Part shown: positions 51,146 through 59,182 of the stretch, piece after piece
Numbering within the stretch: the first letter of the stretch is position 1
How the letters are laid out: each line of letters begins with the position of its first letter
Source: Duganella aceris
GTDB lineage: Bacteria > Pseudomonadota > Gammaproteobacteria > Burkholderiales > Burkholderiaceae_D
DNA: 64,000 bases
Reading direction: 5' to 3'
Assembly: GCF_011090165.1 (NCBI RefSeq)
Contig: NZ_JAADJT010000009.1
Location: 186,001 to 250,000, forward strand
Translations under genes and position numbers: made by a program
The notes under the pieces: model-generated
The model's database searches: none
Told to the model about the DNA's origin: nothing
Seen by the model: the letters and a program-made list of their open reading frames with translations, nothing else

Positions 51146-52304
51146 CGAGATTCTCCGGCTGATAGTGAAACAATCGACCCCGCACCTTGTCCGCCAGCGC
51201 ATACAGCGCGGCGGTGGGCGGCGTCTCGTGGCAGACAAAGACATGATCGTACTGGCCCGGCGCGACGTTGTAGACGAAGTTGGCGATGCCTTCGCCGTAG
51301 TTGTCCGGGAAGGTCAGCGCGCAGGTCACCGCGCCCCATTCCAGGATCGGGGAACGGGTGGTCGACTGCACCGCCACGTCCGCGCCGTGCGCCTCCAGCG
51401 CGCGGCCGAGCAGGAAGGCCGGATGCATGAACTCTCCGGTGCCCAGCACCAGCACACGCTCGCCCGGCGCGATGGCTGACGCCAGCTCCGCCGCCAGCGC
51501 GCGCGGCAGCGGCAAGGGCGCGGCGACGCCCAGGCGTCCGAAGGCGGGGCTGGCGCCGCGATCCGCCGCGCCATCATAGCGCTGCGCCGGCGACTCGCCG
51601 GCTTTCAATTGGCCGGCCTCGAACGCGAACTCGCCGTTCAGCGCCGCGCTATGGCTGGCCGGTACGCCGAAGCGGCCCATCAGGCGCTCGCTGCCCTCCT
51701 GGCCCATGAAATTGGTGATCGTCACCAGGTGCACGTGATGGATCGCCGGATTGACCGAGCGGCAGGCCGCCGCCAGGTTGACGAAGGTATTGCCGGTGCT
51801 GGCCTCGTCGTCGATCAGCACGATGGAGCGCGCGCGCGCGAAACGCTCTGCGATCGCCGGATCCTCCGGCATGTGCAGGAACTGGCGCGGCGCGTGACTG
51901 TGCGCTTCTTCGAACTCGATCAGCGCGCCGTCGCCGACGCGGTAACGCGTCGTATGCAGAAACACCGCCTCGCGTTCAGCGTCCGCATCGAGCCAGGCTT
52001 CGAACACGCCCTGGCCGAGTCCCACCGCCGTTTCCGCCATGGCGATAAACACCACGGGGCCGGGCAGCTCCGCCGGCAGATCGCGCGCCAGCGACACGTG
52101 CAGCTCGCGCATCACGCTCGGGCGCACCGGCCAGTGCTTGCCCAGCACCTTGCTGACGAACAGGAAGCCGCGCTTGGCGTTGGCGCGCGCGGCGAAGCCC
52201 ACCAGCGCATCAAGCGTGTAGCGCCCAGGTTGCGCCCTGACCGTCAGCCGGCCGGTCGGCAGTAGCACCTCGCGCAGCTCGTCGCGTTCCGCGAGCAGTT
52301 CCAT
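51123..52304 (-). CDS. Phosphoribosyltransferase with C-terminal TRSP domain
   Basis: A 393-residue protein. The N-terminal domain is a PRTase with the PRPP-binding ARSIVLIDDEASTGNTFVN near residue 160. The C-terminal domain carries the STTRSPI motif near 320 that names the TRSP family, followed by HVFVCHETPPTAALYAL. The ATG overlaps the ATP-grasp stop by one base (TGATG). In the Ter module this protein is thought to attach or exchange a base on phosphoribose; the base is unknown. Confidence 0.87.
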   Translation of the reverse strand: MELLAERDELREVLLPTGRLTVRAQPGRYTLDALVGFAARANAKRGFLFVSKVLGKHWPVRPSVMRELHVSLARDLPAELPGPVVFIAMAETAVGLGQGVFEAWLDADAEREAVFLHTTRYRVGDGALIEFEEAHSHAPRQFLHMPEDPAIAERFARARSIVLIDDEASTGNTFVNLAAACRSVNPAIHHVHLVTITNFMGQEGSERLMGRFGVPASHSAALNGEFAFEAGQLKAGESPAQRYDGAADRGASPAFGRLGVAAPLPLPRALAAELASAIAPGERVLVLGTGEFMHPAFLLGRALEAHGADVAVQSTTRSPILEWGAVTCALTFPDNYGEGIANFVYNVAPGQYDHVFVCHETPPTAALYALADKVRGRLFHYQPENLVEEIPVR

Positions 52305-53320
52305 CAAAATACCTCGACCGCATTGGAGACTTCGGCCACGCGCATGCCCTCGCGAATGGCCGGGATCTCGATGTGTCCGAAGCCACGATCGAAACCGGCC
52401 AGCGCGATGTAAGGCAGATTCGGACCGGCCATGCAAGCCATGCCGATCCCGCCCGACATGCGCGGATTAATTTCCAGCAGCCGCACCACGCCGCCGGTTT
52501 CGCGGAACTGCACGTTGAACACGCCGTTCAGTCCATAGGCCCGGGCCAGCGCCGCACTGGCCTCCAGGATCCGCGGATTCAGGTCGATGGTCTGGCCGAC
52601 GCCGGCCGCCAGCGGCTTCTTCCTCGGCACCGCGCAGACCAGACGGCCGTTCTCGCCGACGCAGTCGACGCTGTACTCGTGCCCCTCCAGATACTCCATC
52701 ACCAGCATGGTGCGGAACTCCGGCAGCCGCGCCAGCCCGCCGCGCAGATCGGCCAGGCCGATGGTGTACTGCGCGCCGGCCAGCAGCAGCTCGGCGCAGC
52801 TGCGCTGTTCGTCGATGACGCTGAAGCCCAGGCCATACACCGACTCGGACGGCTTGATGCAAAGCTGCGGATACAGCGCACGCAGCTCGGCGTAGGCCGC
52901 GTCGAACTGCGCCACGTTGTTGACCGCGATCGAATGCGGCGGCGGCGCGGCGGCGCAATCGACGGTGGCATAGAAGCGCGCCTTGTCGTGCAACAGTTGC
53001 AGCGACTCGGCCGGCGCCACCGACAGCACGCGCGTGCCGATGTCGGCGAAGCGCTGGCGCGCGGCGCTGATCAGGCGCGCCTCTTTGCCGGGCACTAAAA
53101 TCCCGACGTCATGCCGGCGGCAGAAGTCGAGGCACCAGGCGACGTAGTCTTCGCCTTTCACGCCGATCGGCTCCAGCTCGAACTGATGCGCCGCGCGCCC
53201 CGCCGGGACCGGCGAGGTGCTGGTGTAGATCAGGTGATAGCGGTGCGCCTGGTCCGCTTCACGGATCAAGCGCATGGCCGTGTAGACGGAGGAGAAAGTT
53301 CGGTTGAACCAGACGCGCAT
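52304..53320 (-). CDS. ATP-grasp ligase of the Ter module
   Basis: A 338-residue ATP-grasp enzyme. Residues 1-90 form a pre-ATP-grasp domain (RVWFNRTFSSVYTAMRLIRE), followed by the ATP-binding domain with LCIKPSESVYGLGFSV near 160 and the Mg-binding FRETGGVVRLLEINPRMSGG near 285-305. ATP-grasp ligases join a carboxylate to an amine or thiol through acyl-phosphate. The ATG at 53320 has AAGG 6 bases upstream; an in-frame ATG two codons earlier is too close to it. It starts 14 bases after terD. Confidence 0.87.
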   Translation of the reverse strand: MRVWFNRTFSSVYTAMRLIREADQAHRYHLIYTSTSPVPAGRAAHQFELEPIGVKGEDYVAWCLDFCRRHDVGILVPGKEARLISAARQRFADIGTRVLSVAPAESLQLLHDKARFYATVDCAAAPPPHSIAVNNVAQFDAAYAELRALYPQLCIKPSESVYGLGFSVIDEQRSCAELLLAGAQYTIGLADLRGGLARLPEFRTMLVMEYLEGHEYSVDCVGENGRLVCAVPRKKPLAAGVGQTIDLNPRILEASAALARAYGLNGVFNVQFRETGGVVRLLEINPRMSGGIGMACMAGPNLPYIALAGFDRGFGHIEIPAIREGMRVAEVSNAVEVF

Positions 53321-53334
53321 GGACATCCTTACGA

Positions 53335-53910
53335 TTAAGCGTCGACGCCGAACGAGCGCGCGAGCGGACCGAGGCCGCCCTTGAAGCCCTGGCCGATGGC
53401 GCGGAACTTCCACTCGGCGCCGGCGCGATAGACTTCGCCGAAAATCATCGCGGTTTCGGTGGAACCGTCTTCCGACAGATCGAAGCGGGCGATTTCCATG
53501 TTGTTGTCGGCGTTGACGCAGCGGATGTAGGCTTTCGCGACCATGCCGAAATTCTGGCGGCGGGCGTCGGCTTCGTGGATGGTGACGCTGACCGCCAGAC
53601 GCTCGACGGCGGCCGGCACGGCGGCCAGGTCGACGGTCAGTTTCTCGTCGTCGCCGTCGCCTTGGCCGTCGCGGTTGTCGCCGGCGTGGACCACCGAGCC
53701 CTCGACCGATTTGAGGTTGTTATAGAAGATAAAATCGCTATCGCTGCGGACTTTGCCGTCAGTCTTGAGCAGGAAGGCGCTGCCGTCCAGATCGAAAGCC
53801 GCGCCGTCGCTGGAACGCGGGTCCCAGCCCAGGCCGATGACGATTTTTTTCAGGCCCGGGGCCTCTTTGCTCAGGTTGACGTTGCCGCCTTTTTGCAAAC
53901 TGATTGCCAT
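53335..53910 (-). CDS. terD: TerD-family calcium-binding stress protein
   Basis: A 191-residue TerD domain protein (MAISLQKGGNVNLSKEAPGL start, IGLGWDPRSSDGAAFDLD, DNRDGQGDGDDEKLTVDL). The Asp-rich DNRDGQGDGDDE segment (about residues 78-89) is the known Ca-binding region. TerD proteins belong to tellurite-resistance and phage/stress-linked Ter systems and associate with membranes with TerC. It heads the six-gene operon; TerB and TerC are not in the window, so tellurite resistance itself should not be assumed. Confidence 0.93.
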   Translation of the reverse strand: MAISLQKGGNVNLSKEAPGLKKIVIGLGWDPRSSDGAAFDLDGSAFLLKTDGKVRSDSDFIFYNNLKSVEGSVVHAGDNRDGQGDGDDEKLTVDLAAVPAAVERLAVSVTIHEADARRQNFGMVAKAYIRCVNADNNMEIARFDLSEDGSTETAMIFGEVYRAGAEWKFRAIGQGFKGGLGPLARSFGVDA

Positions 53911-54127
53911 GTTCTCGCTCCTTGTGGTCGTTAATGTCTCGGGGCAACAGTATCCCCATTGGAATTAAGACACGCTTAATTCGATATGAATGAGTTAACA
54001 AGAATACGCTATCCGGCTGCGGCGGGTAGCGCGAGCTGTCACAACTCTTGCATTTATTGTGCCGTCACAAGGCACAGCGCGAACCGCCCCGCTAACGTTG
54101 AGACTTTCTGCCCTCAGCGGGAATCTC

Positions 54128-54394
54128 ATGAAACGCTACCACATCACCATAGGCGCCAAGACCACGGCCGGTGGAATCGTCATCACGGCCAGCAGTTGCT
54201 GCTCGATTAATGGCGTGAAAGTCGCGGTCGAGGGCGACTCCATTGTCTGTCCCGCCTGTCGTTCCAAAGGCGTCATCAAGATCTTCGGCCCGCGCATTCC
54301 GGAGAGTTGGGACGGCAAGCAGGTCGCGTTGCAGGACGACTTGTGCGTCTGCGCGTGCCCGTCGCCGCCACGGCTGGTGGCAATCAAAGCCTGA
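54128..54394 (+). CDS. PAAR-domain protein (type VI spike tip), probably truncated
   Basis: An 88-residue PAAR-like protein: MKRYHITIGAKTTAGGIVIT, a Cys-rich CPACRSKGVIKIFGP, then DDLCVCACPSPPRLVA. PAAR proteins cap the VgrG spike of type VI secretion and carry effectors. The protein stops six residues after the RLVA segment, where the -1 frame continues a coherent sequence for 100 codons (54382-54684); a single lost A would join them. No vgrG or T6SS structural genes occur in the window. Confidence 0.75.
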   Translation: MKRYHITIGAKTTAGGIVITASSCCSINGVKVAVEGDSIVCPACRSKGVIKIFGPRIPESWDGKQVALQDDLCVCACPSPPRLVAIKA

Positions 54395-54684
54395 AATGCC
54401 AGGTGGTAGGCGGTGGTGTGGCCGCAGCACATGGCGAGGCCGCAGCCGTCAGCGTAGCTTCCGCCGCGCGCGAGCAAGCCCAGGCGGCGGCAATAACCGA
54501 GCAAGTCGATCAAGTCGCGCTCCGCTTCGTGGATGAATTCACCCAAGCGCCGATTGCATCGAAGCGCTATCGGCTGGAACTGCCCGAGCGCGTGATCGAA
54601 GGAATGACCGATGCGGATGGCTATACCCAGGCGATCGACGCGGCCGACCGCACGCGCCTGACCGCATGGCGCATCATTGATTAG
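54382..54684 (+). pseudogene. Detached C-terminal part of the PAAR protein
   Basis: The frame reads NQSLKCQVVGGGVAAAHGEA directly after the PAAR frame's RLVA, then an Ala/Gln-rich helix and a strand-rich end (FVDEFTQAPIASKRYRLELP, GMTDADGYTQAIDAADRTRL) like the transthyretin-fold tails of T6SS spike proteins. No good start codon of its own exists (only GTG at 54403 and 54418, without a ribosome site). Best read as the 3' part of a frameshifted gene of about 185 codons. Confidence 0.55.
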
Positions 54685-54696
54685 CGGAGGCTGACC

Positions 54697-55749
54697 ATGC
54701 CGAATGAAGTCTTCACCGAGCACCAGCAAGATCCCGTTCCACTGCACCGCAACACAATGCCGGTCGCCGAGTGCGGCGTGCACAACGCGACCGTCGGCGG
54801 CAAGCCGTGCAAAGCGATCGACGTGCCGATACTGAGCTGCGCGAGTGTCTGGCTGCGGGTGCAGAAGGAGGCGGAGGCGTGGATCACATCAGGCGGCAAA
54901 CTGATCGCGGACCCCATCCAGCGCAATCGCCAGATCAACAAAGCCTACGCCCAGCTATGGCTGGCGGACAAACGTTTCCAGTGGGCCGGCTTGGCCGCGT
55001 TCGCCTCCAAACAAGTCGGCTGCGGCCTGCTGCATGCGGCCGGCAATATCGAGAAGGCGCAAGATGAGATGCGGCAAAACCACGCTCGGACCGACATCCT
55101 GAACAGCAGCGATGGCGCGGCCATCGACATCATGCCAAGCGGGATCAGCGGAAGCTCGGCATACATGTTCCAACAACTCGCGCTGGGAAATACGACACTG
55201 TTCCTCGACATCTATCCACTGCACCGCTTCTACATGCTGCGTGGAGCCGAACACCTGGCAAATTGCCTTCCGGAGCGCATCGCAATTACCCAGCAGGTCT
55301 TATGGCCTGTTATGAAGAATAAGCTTGAATTTGGCAAGCCCTTTAACGTGATCGTCAACGCTTTCAATCTGATCGACACAAATCAGATTGCAAAAAGCGT
55401 GGAAAGATTGGCTTACCATGAGCAAATTAACATACTACAGGCGGCGATCTATAACGACGTCGCGATGCGCCGCGCCCTCGACGCCAATCAATTTTCTTGG
55501 GCGACCGGCTTTCCCAATGGCGCAGCCGCAGAGATCGAACTAACACTTTCCTCGGAGTGTCGAGCAAAAAATGATTCGTACAACATCTGGTTTTCAAAGA
55601 ACAAAACAGCCAAGCTGTACCATCAGGACCAACGTATGGCTTTTGTGTACGCGGCAGCGGCTCGCTTTAATGCGATGTTAAACAGCGATAATCGCGAAGC
55701 CTTGGAAGCATCGATTCAGCGAATCGCGCTAGACGGCGGGCTGAAATGA
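54697..55749 (+). CDS. Putative type VI effector, unknown family
   Basis: A 350-residue protein with no signal peptide and no recognised catalytic motif. The region WLADKRFQWAGLAAFASKQV (residues about 88-107) is reminiscent of DUF2515-type proteins, which is a weak match. It starts 12 bases after the PAAR frame and overlaps the next gene by 4 bases (ATGA). The order PAAR, large soluble protein, small exported protein suggests effector and immunity. The 3' half is AT-rich relative to the flanks. Confidence 0.65.
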   Translation: MPNEVFTEHQQDPVPLHRNTMPVAECGVHNATVGGKPCKAIDVPILSCASVWLRVQKEAEAWITSGGKLIADPIQRNRQINKAYAQLWLADKRFQWAGLAAFASKQVGCGLLHAAGNIEKAQDEMRQNHARTDILNSSDGAAIDIMPSGISGSSAYMFQQLALGNTTLFLDIYPLHRFYMLRGAEHLANCLPERIAITQQVLWPVMKNKLEFGKPFNVIVNAFNLIDTNQIAKSVERLAYHEQINILQAAIYNDVAMRRALDANQFSWATGFPNGAAAEIELTLSSECRAKNDSYNIWFSKNKTAKLYHQDQRMAFVYAAAARFNAMLNSDNREALEASIQRIALDGGLK

Positions 55750-56402
55750 ATAGTCGTTATATCGCCATAGCCGCGTTACTAGGATTTGTGGCATGGAGCT
55801 ATATTCGAATTCCGGCATCAGCTATCCTGTCTGTGCGAATTGGGCAGACTTTCGATGAGGTGGTACGTTCATCGACCTTCCCGGTCATCGCCTCTTCGAA
55901 CATCCCGAACCATCCAAATGGATCAGGCGCGACTTGGGTCCAAGAGCCTGCTGTCGTCATTAAATTTAATGATCCCATACATGGTTTCACTCTGCCGGCG
56001 ACGACATTCGCAGCGATTGGATACATGGACCAAAAGGTCGATGACATTTCTACTTCACCCATGTTAAAGAAAGTGACGTTCGATCAGGCTATGACGACGC
56101 TTGAAATATTGCAGCACCAGTTCCAAGCCGGCGGGTGGCAACCGGAACTCAACACACAGTGGTTTGACCTCACTTCACAAGGGCGCAAACAATTACGCGA
56201 ACACGTTCGAAACGGAAGCAATAACTTCATGAAGACAGCAATGCTTGTTGTTCCGGAAAAATATGAGATGACATTTCGTCTCTGGTGCGCCGACAGTTGC
56301 GATAGCACAATTGGTCTGGATCGCTACCTTATAGATATCGGAATCAGCGCAGATATTAAATCGGAAATTAGGAAAAGAAATGCCTTTGAGTCTCGAAAAT
56401 AA
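55746..56402 (+). CDS. Putative immunity protein, membrane-anchored or exported
   Basis: A 218-residue protein with an N-terminal hydrophobic segment (YIAIAALLGFVAWSYI, residues 4-19) that could be a signal anchor, so the remaining 195 residues would face the periplasm. No family recognised. Its start overlaps the putative effector stop (ATGA), so they are translated together. AT-rich codon use matches the effector's 3' half and differs from the GH31 gene that follows. The immunity role is inference from order and localisation. Confidence 0.6.
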   Translation: MNSRYIAIAALLGFVAWSYIRIPASAILSVRIGQTFDEVVRSSTFPVIASSNIPNHPNGSGATWVQEPAVVIKFNDPIHGFTLPATTFAAIGYMDQKVDDISTSPMLKKVTFDQAMTTLEILQHQFQAGGWQPELNTQWFDLTSQGRKQLREHVRNGSNNFMKTAMLVVPEKYEMTFRLWCADSCDSTIGLDRYLIDIGISADIKSEIRKRNAFESRK

Positions 56403-56440
56403 TCACATTAGGTAACGCGTCCGTAGAGTTCAACACCGTC

Positions 56441-56470
56441 AAAAAAAAGGCCAGCTTCACGCTGGCCTTT
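56441..56470 (-). terminator. Terminator of the GH31 gene
   Basis: AAAGGCCAGC (56446-56455) pairs with GCTGGCCTTT (56461-56470); on the minus strand a run of eight T residues follows. It also may end the plus-strand effector operon. Confidence 0.88.
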
Positions 56471-56476
56471 CCATTC

Positions 56477-58813
56477 TTACTTGCCGATCACCTTGACCAG
56501 CTTCGCCGCCGATCCGGCCAGCGCCTTGTCGCCGCCGCTGGCGCTCAGGGTTTGCTTGGCGTCGTCCCAGCGCAGCGTGGTGGTGGTCGCGCCTTTGCCT
56601 TTTTCGTAGTCGTAGCTCGACCCGTCGTCGTCGTACAGCGCGAACTCGCCGTCCTTGCCCGGGTAGACGTGAATCGCGGCGATCGCTTGCTTGCCCACCG
56701 TCGACTGCACATCCGCGCCCACCGGCACGATCGAGCCGGCCTTGACGAACACCGGTATCTGCTGGATCGGCGCCGCGACCTTGATCCACTGGCCGCCGCT
56801 GAACTTCTCGTTGGTCCAGTAGTTGTACCAGTCCGCGCCGGCCGGCAGGTAGACATCCTTCTGCGTCTGGCCCTGCTCCGTCACCGGCGCCACCAGGAAG
56901 GCCGGGCCGAACATGTATTGGTTGCCGATGTTGGCGACGTTGGCATCGCCGCCGAAGTCCATCCACAACGGACGCATGAACGGCGCGCCGGTGTCGTAGG
57001 TGCCCTTGGCGCTCGAATACAGATACGGAATCAAACGATAACGCAGACGGTCGTAATCGGCCAGGATGGTTTCCGCCGCGCGGCCGAAGGCCCACAGCTC
57101 GGCGCCTTTGCGGTCGCCGTGCACGCGCAGCGTCGGCAGGAAGGTCCCGTACTGGAACCAGCGCGTGAACAGCTCGGGATAGTCGTGATACTGGCCGACC
57201 ACGTCGCGCGCGTCGGAAGGATCGAGCAACGGCGCTTTGGTCGCCTGCGTGGTCGGCGACAGCTTCTGCCAGCCGCCGATGTCGTTGCCCCAGTAGGCGA
57301 TGCCGGACGCGGTCATGTTCAAGCCGGACGGCACCTGGCGCGTCAGCGCTTCCCACGTCGGCTGGATGTCCGACGACCAGAACAACGCGCCGGTGCGCTG
57401 CGATCCCAGATACGCCGCGCGCGACAGGATCAGCACCCGCTTGCTCGGCTTCCAGGCGCGCAGGTTCTGCGCCACGCCTTCGACGTGCATCAGCGGGAAC
57501 AGGTTGTGATAGCGGTCGCCCGAGCCGATCGAGTAGAAGAAGCCGTCCGGCACCAGATCCGGCTCGGTCTCGTCCAGCCACGGATAGTCGAAGCCGTGCG
57601 ACAGGATGTTGTCGCGCGCCTTTTCCCAGAACCACGCGCGCGCGGCCGGATTGGTCGGGTCGATCAAACCGCCGGTGCGGTCGGAGCGGAACGGCAGGCC
57701 GTCGACGCTCTTGCCCTCCTTGTCCTTCAGCAGATAGCCCTTGGTATCGAGCTCGTTGAAGTAGCGCCCCGCCGTCTCAAAGCGCGGCCAGATCGAGATG
57801 ATCGACTGCATGCCCATGTCGTGCAGCTGCTTGTTCATGCCGTCCGGATCCGGGAACTCGGCCGGGTTGATGTCCATCTGGCCCATGCGGGTCCAGTAGA
57901 ACCAGTCCAGCACCATGACGTCGAGCGGGTACTTCTTCTCGCGGTAGGTCTTGGCCACCGTCAGCAGCGATTCCTGGCTGTCGTAGCGCGCCTTGGACTG
58001 GATCAGGCCGAAGGCGGCCTTCGGCGGGATCGGCGTCTTGCCGGTCAGCCGCGCATAGCCCGAGTACAGCGCGTCCGGCTTGTCGCCGGTGATGACGAAG
58101 AAGCTGACCCGCTCCCCCACCTTGGACTGGAACATGGTGCGGCCATTGATGCCGGCGACAAAGCGCGTGGCCGAGGCGTTGTCCCAGACGATGCCGTACG
58201 ACTTGGAGCTGACCATGAACGGCACGCACACCGTCTCGCCGGCCGGCGCGTCGTACCAGTGGGCGCAGTCGATGGTGCGGCCGCGCAGGTCCAGCGGGCC
58301 GAGCGATTCCTGGTTCTGGCCCATGCCATAGTAATGCTCGTCGGCCGGCGCGGCGAAGCTGGCGCCGACCTGGTAGGTCTTCTCGGTGTTGACGGTCTGC
58401 GGCGACATCTCCCAGCCGTTCATGCGCAGCACCGTCTCGCCCTTGGCGTTCTTGACCTGCAGGCCGACCGGCGCCAGCGACGGCGCGAAGTATTTCTGTC
58501 CCATGGTCGGCACGCGCGGCGCCGGCGCCGGATCGACGTGCAGCGTCATCCCGGCCGAGGCGAACGTGTCGCCGTCGGCGCCGGCGCTGTGCTTGAAGGC
58601 GCTGGCGTCCGCATGCTCGGCGATGATGCCGTAGCCGGGCGCCTTGAGCGCCTCCGCCTTGTCGGCGGCGATGCTGACGTGGACGATGTTCGGGCCGTAG
58701 GCCTGGATCGAGACCCAGGCGCCGTTGCGGTCCAGGGTGACCAGCGGCGCGGCCTGCGCCAGCGAGGCCGAGGCCAGGGCAGCCGCGATGGCCACGAGTG
58801 AAAGTGATTTCAT
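56477..58813 (-). CDS. Glycoside hydrolase family 31 protein
   Basis: A 778-residue exported enzyme with a signal peptide (about 1-22, VAIAAALASASLAQA). An N-terminal beta-sandwich is followed by the (beta/alpha)8 barrel. The nucleophile Asp is in YPWLDETEPDL (about 412) and the acid/base Asp in FWSSDIQPTWEAL (about 480). GH31 includes alpha-glucosidases and alpha-xylosidases; which one cannot be told. The start at 58813 precedes the signal peptide; 20 upstream codons do not. It is divergent from the TonB receptor and part of the same locus. Confidence 0.93.
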   Translation of the reverse strand: MKSLSLVAIAAALASASLAQAAPLVTLDRNGAWVSIQAYGPNIVHVSIAADKAEALKAPGYGIIAEHADASAFKHSAGADGDTFASAGMTLHVDPAPAPRVPTMGQKYFAPSLAPVGLQVKNAKGETVLRMNGWEMSPQTVNTEKTYQVGASFAAPADEHYYGMGQNQESLGPLDLRGRTIDCAHWYDAPAGETVCVPFMVSSKSYGIVWDNASATRFVAGINGRTMFQSKVGERVSFFVITGDKPDALYSGYARLTGKTPIPPKAAFGLIQSKARYDSQESLLTVAKTYREKKYPLDVMVLDWFYWTRMGQMDINPAEFPDPDGMNKQLHDMGMQSIISIWPRFETAGRYFNELDTKGYLLKDKEGKSVDGLPFRSDRTGGLIDPTNPAARAWFWEKARDNILSHGFDYPWLDETEPDLVPDGFFYSIGSGDRYHNLFPLMHVEGVAQNLRAWKPSKRVLILSRAAYLGSQRTGALFWSSDIQPTWEALTRQVPSGLNMTASGIAYWGNDIGGWQKLSPTTQATKAPLLDPSDARDVVGQYHDYPELFTRWFQYGTFLPTLRVHGDRKGAELWAFGRAAETILADYDRLRYRLIPYLYSSAKGTYDTGAPFMRPLWMDFGGDANVANIGNQYMFGPAFLVAPVTEQGQTQKDVYLPAGADWYNYWTNEKFSGGQWIKVAAPIQQIPVFVKAGSIVPVGADVQSTVGKQAIAAIHVYPGKDGEFALYDDDGSSYDYEKGKGATTTTLRWDDAKQTLSASGGDKALAGSAAKLVKVIGK

Positions 58814-59182
58814 TAAGCATCTGCCGCAGAGTGTCGGGGCGCCAAGTTTCCTCCTTCTCCGGTTTACAGGCAATTATGAAAATCACCAAGTTGGAAAACG
58901 ATTTTCTGCTGGCGTAGGTTTTTTTCCACAACTTCGTATAGAAAATTTGCGTTCGCCTATACGAAGTGGGAATACCACGCTAGTAAATAATCAGTAATTT
59001 GATTGTTTCGACCATTTTTGCGCCCTGGTCAAGACTGGTTTTTGCGCGTTTTCACAGTGCGGCGGGCAAAAACGGCCGCCAGACGGCGTCGAATTCGGCC
59101 CGGTTGCCGGGTGCCTAGTAAATGCTTAGTCTGACCGTACTGAGGAGACTACTCAGAGATCCCGAATGAGACTGAGGACGAT
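58814..59182. promoter_or_regulatory. Divergent control region between GH31 and the TonB receptor
   Basis: No gene seen in 369 bases. It holds an 11-bp inverted repeat (58931-58967) and a smaller CTGAG-N7-CTCAG repeat (59140-59156). It presumably carries promoters for both directions; I could not identify convincing -35/-10 pairs. Confidence 0.55.
58931..58967. repeat. 11-bp inverted repeat with loxP-like arms
   Basis: ACTTCGTATAG (58931-58941) and CTATACGAAGT (58957-58967) are perfect inverted copies separated by 15 bases. Ten bases of each arm equal the inner arm of loxP, but the spacer is about twice as long as the 8-bp loxP core. Most likely an operator for a dimeric regulator of the divergent carbohydrate genes. 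Confidence 0.9.

Noticed and set aside
48383..53910. Tellurite-resistance operon
   Set aside because: Only TerD is present; TerB, TerC, TerA and TerZ are not in the window, so naming it a tellurite system would overstate the evidence.
58931..58967. Functional loxP/Cre site
   Set aside because: The spacer is 17 bp between the matching 10-bp arms instead of 8 bp and the outer arm bases differ; no Cre-like recombinase is nearby.
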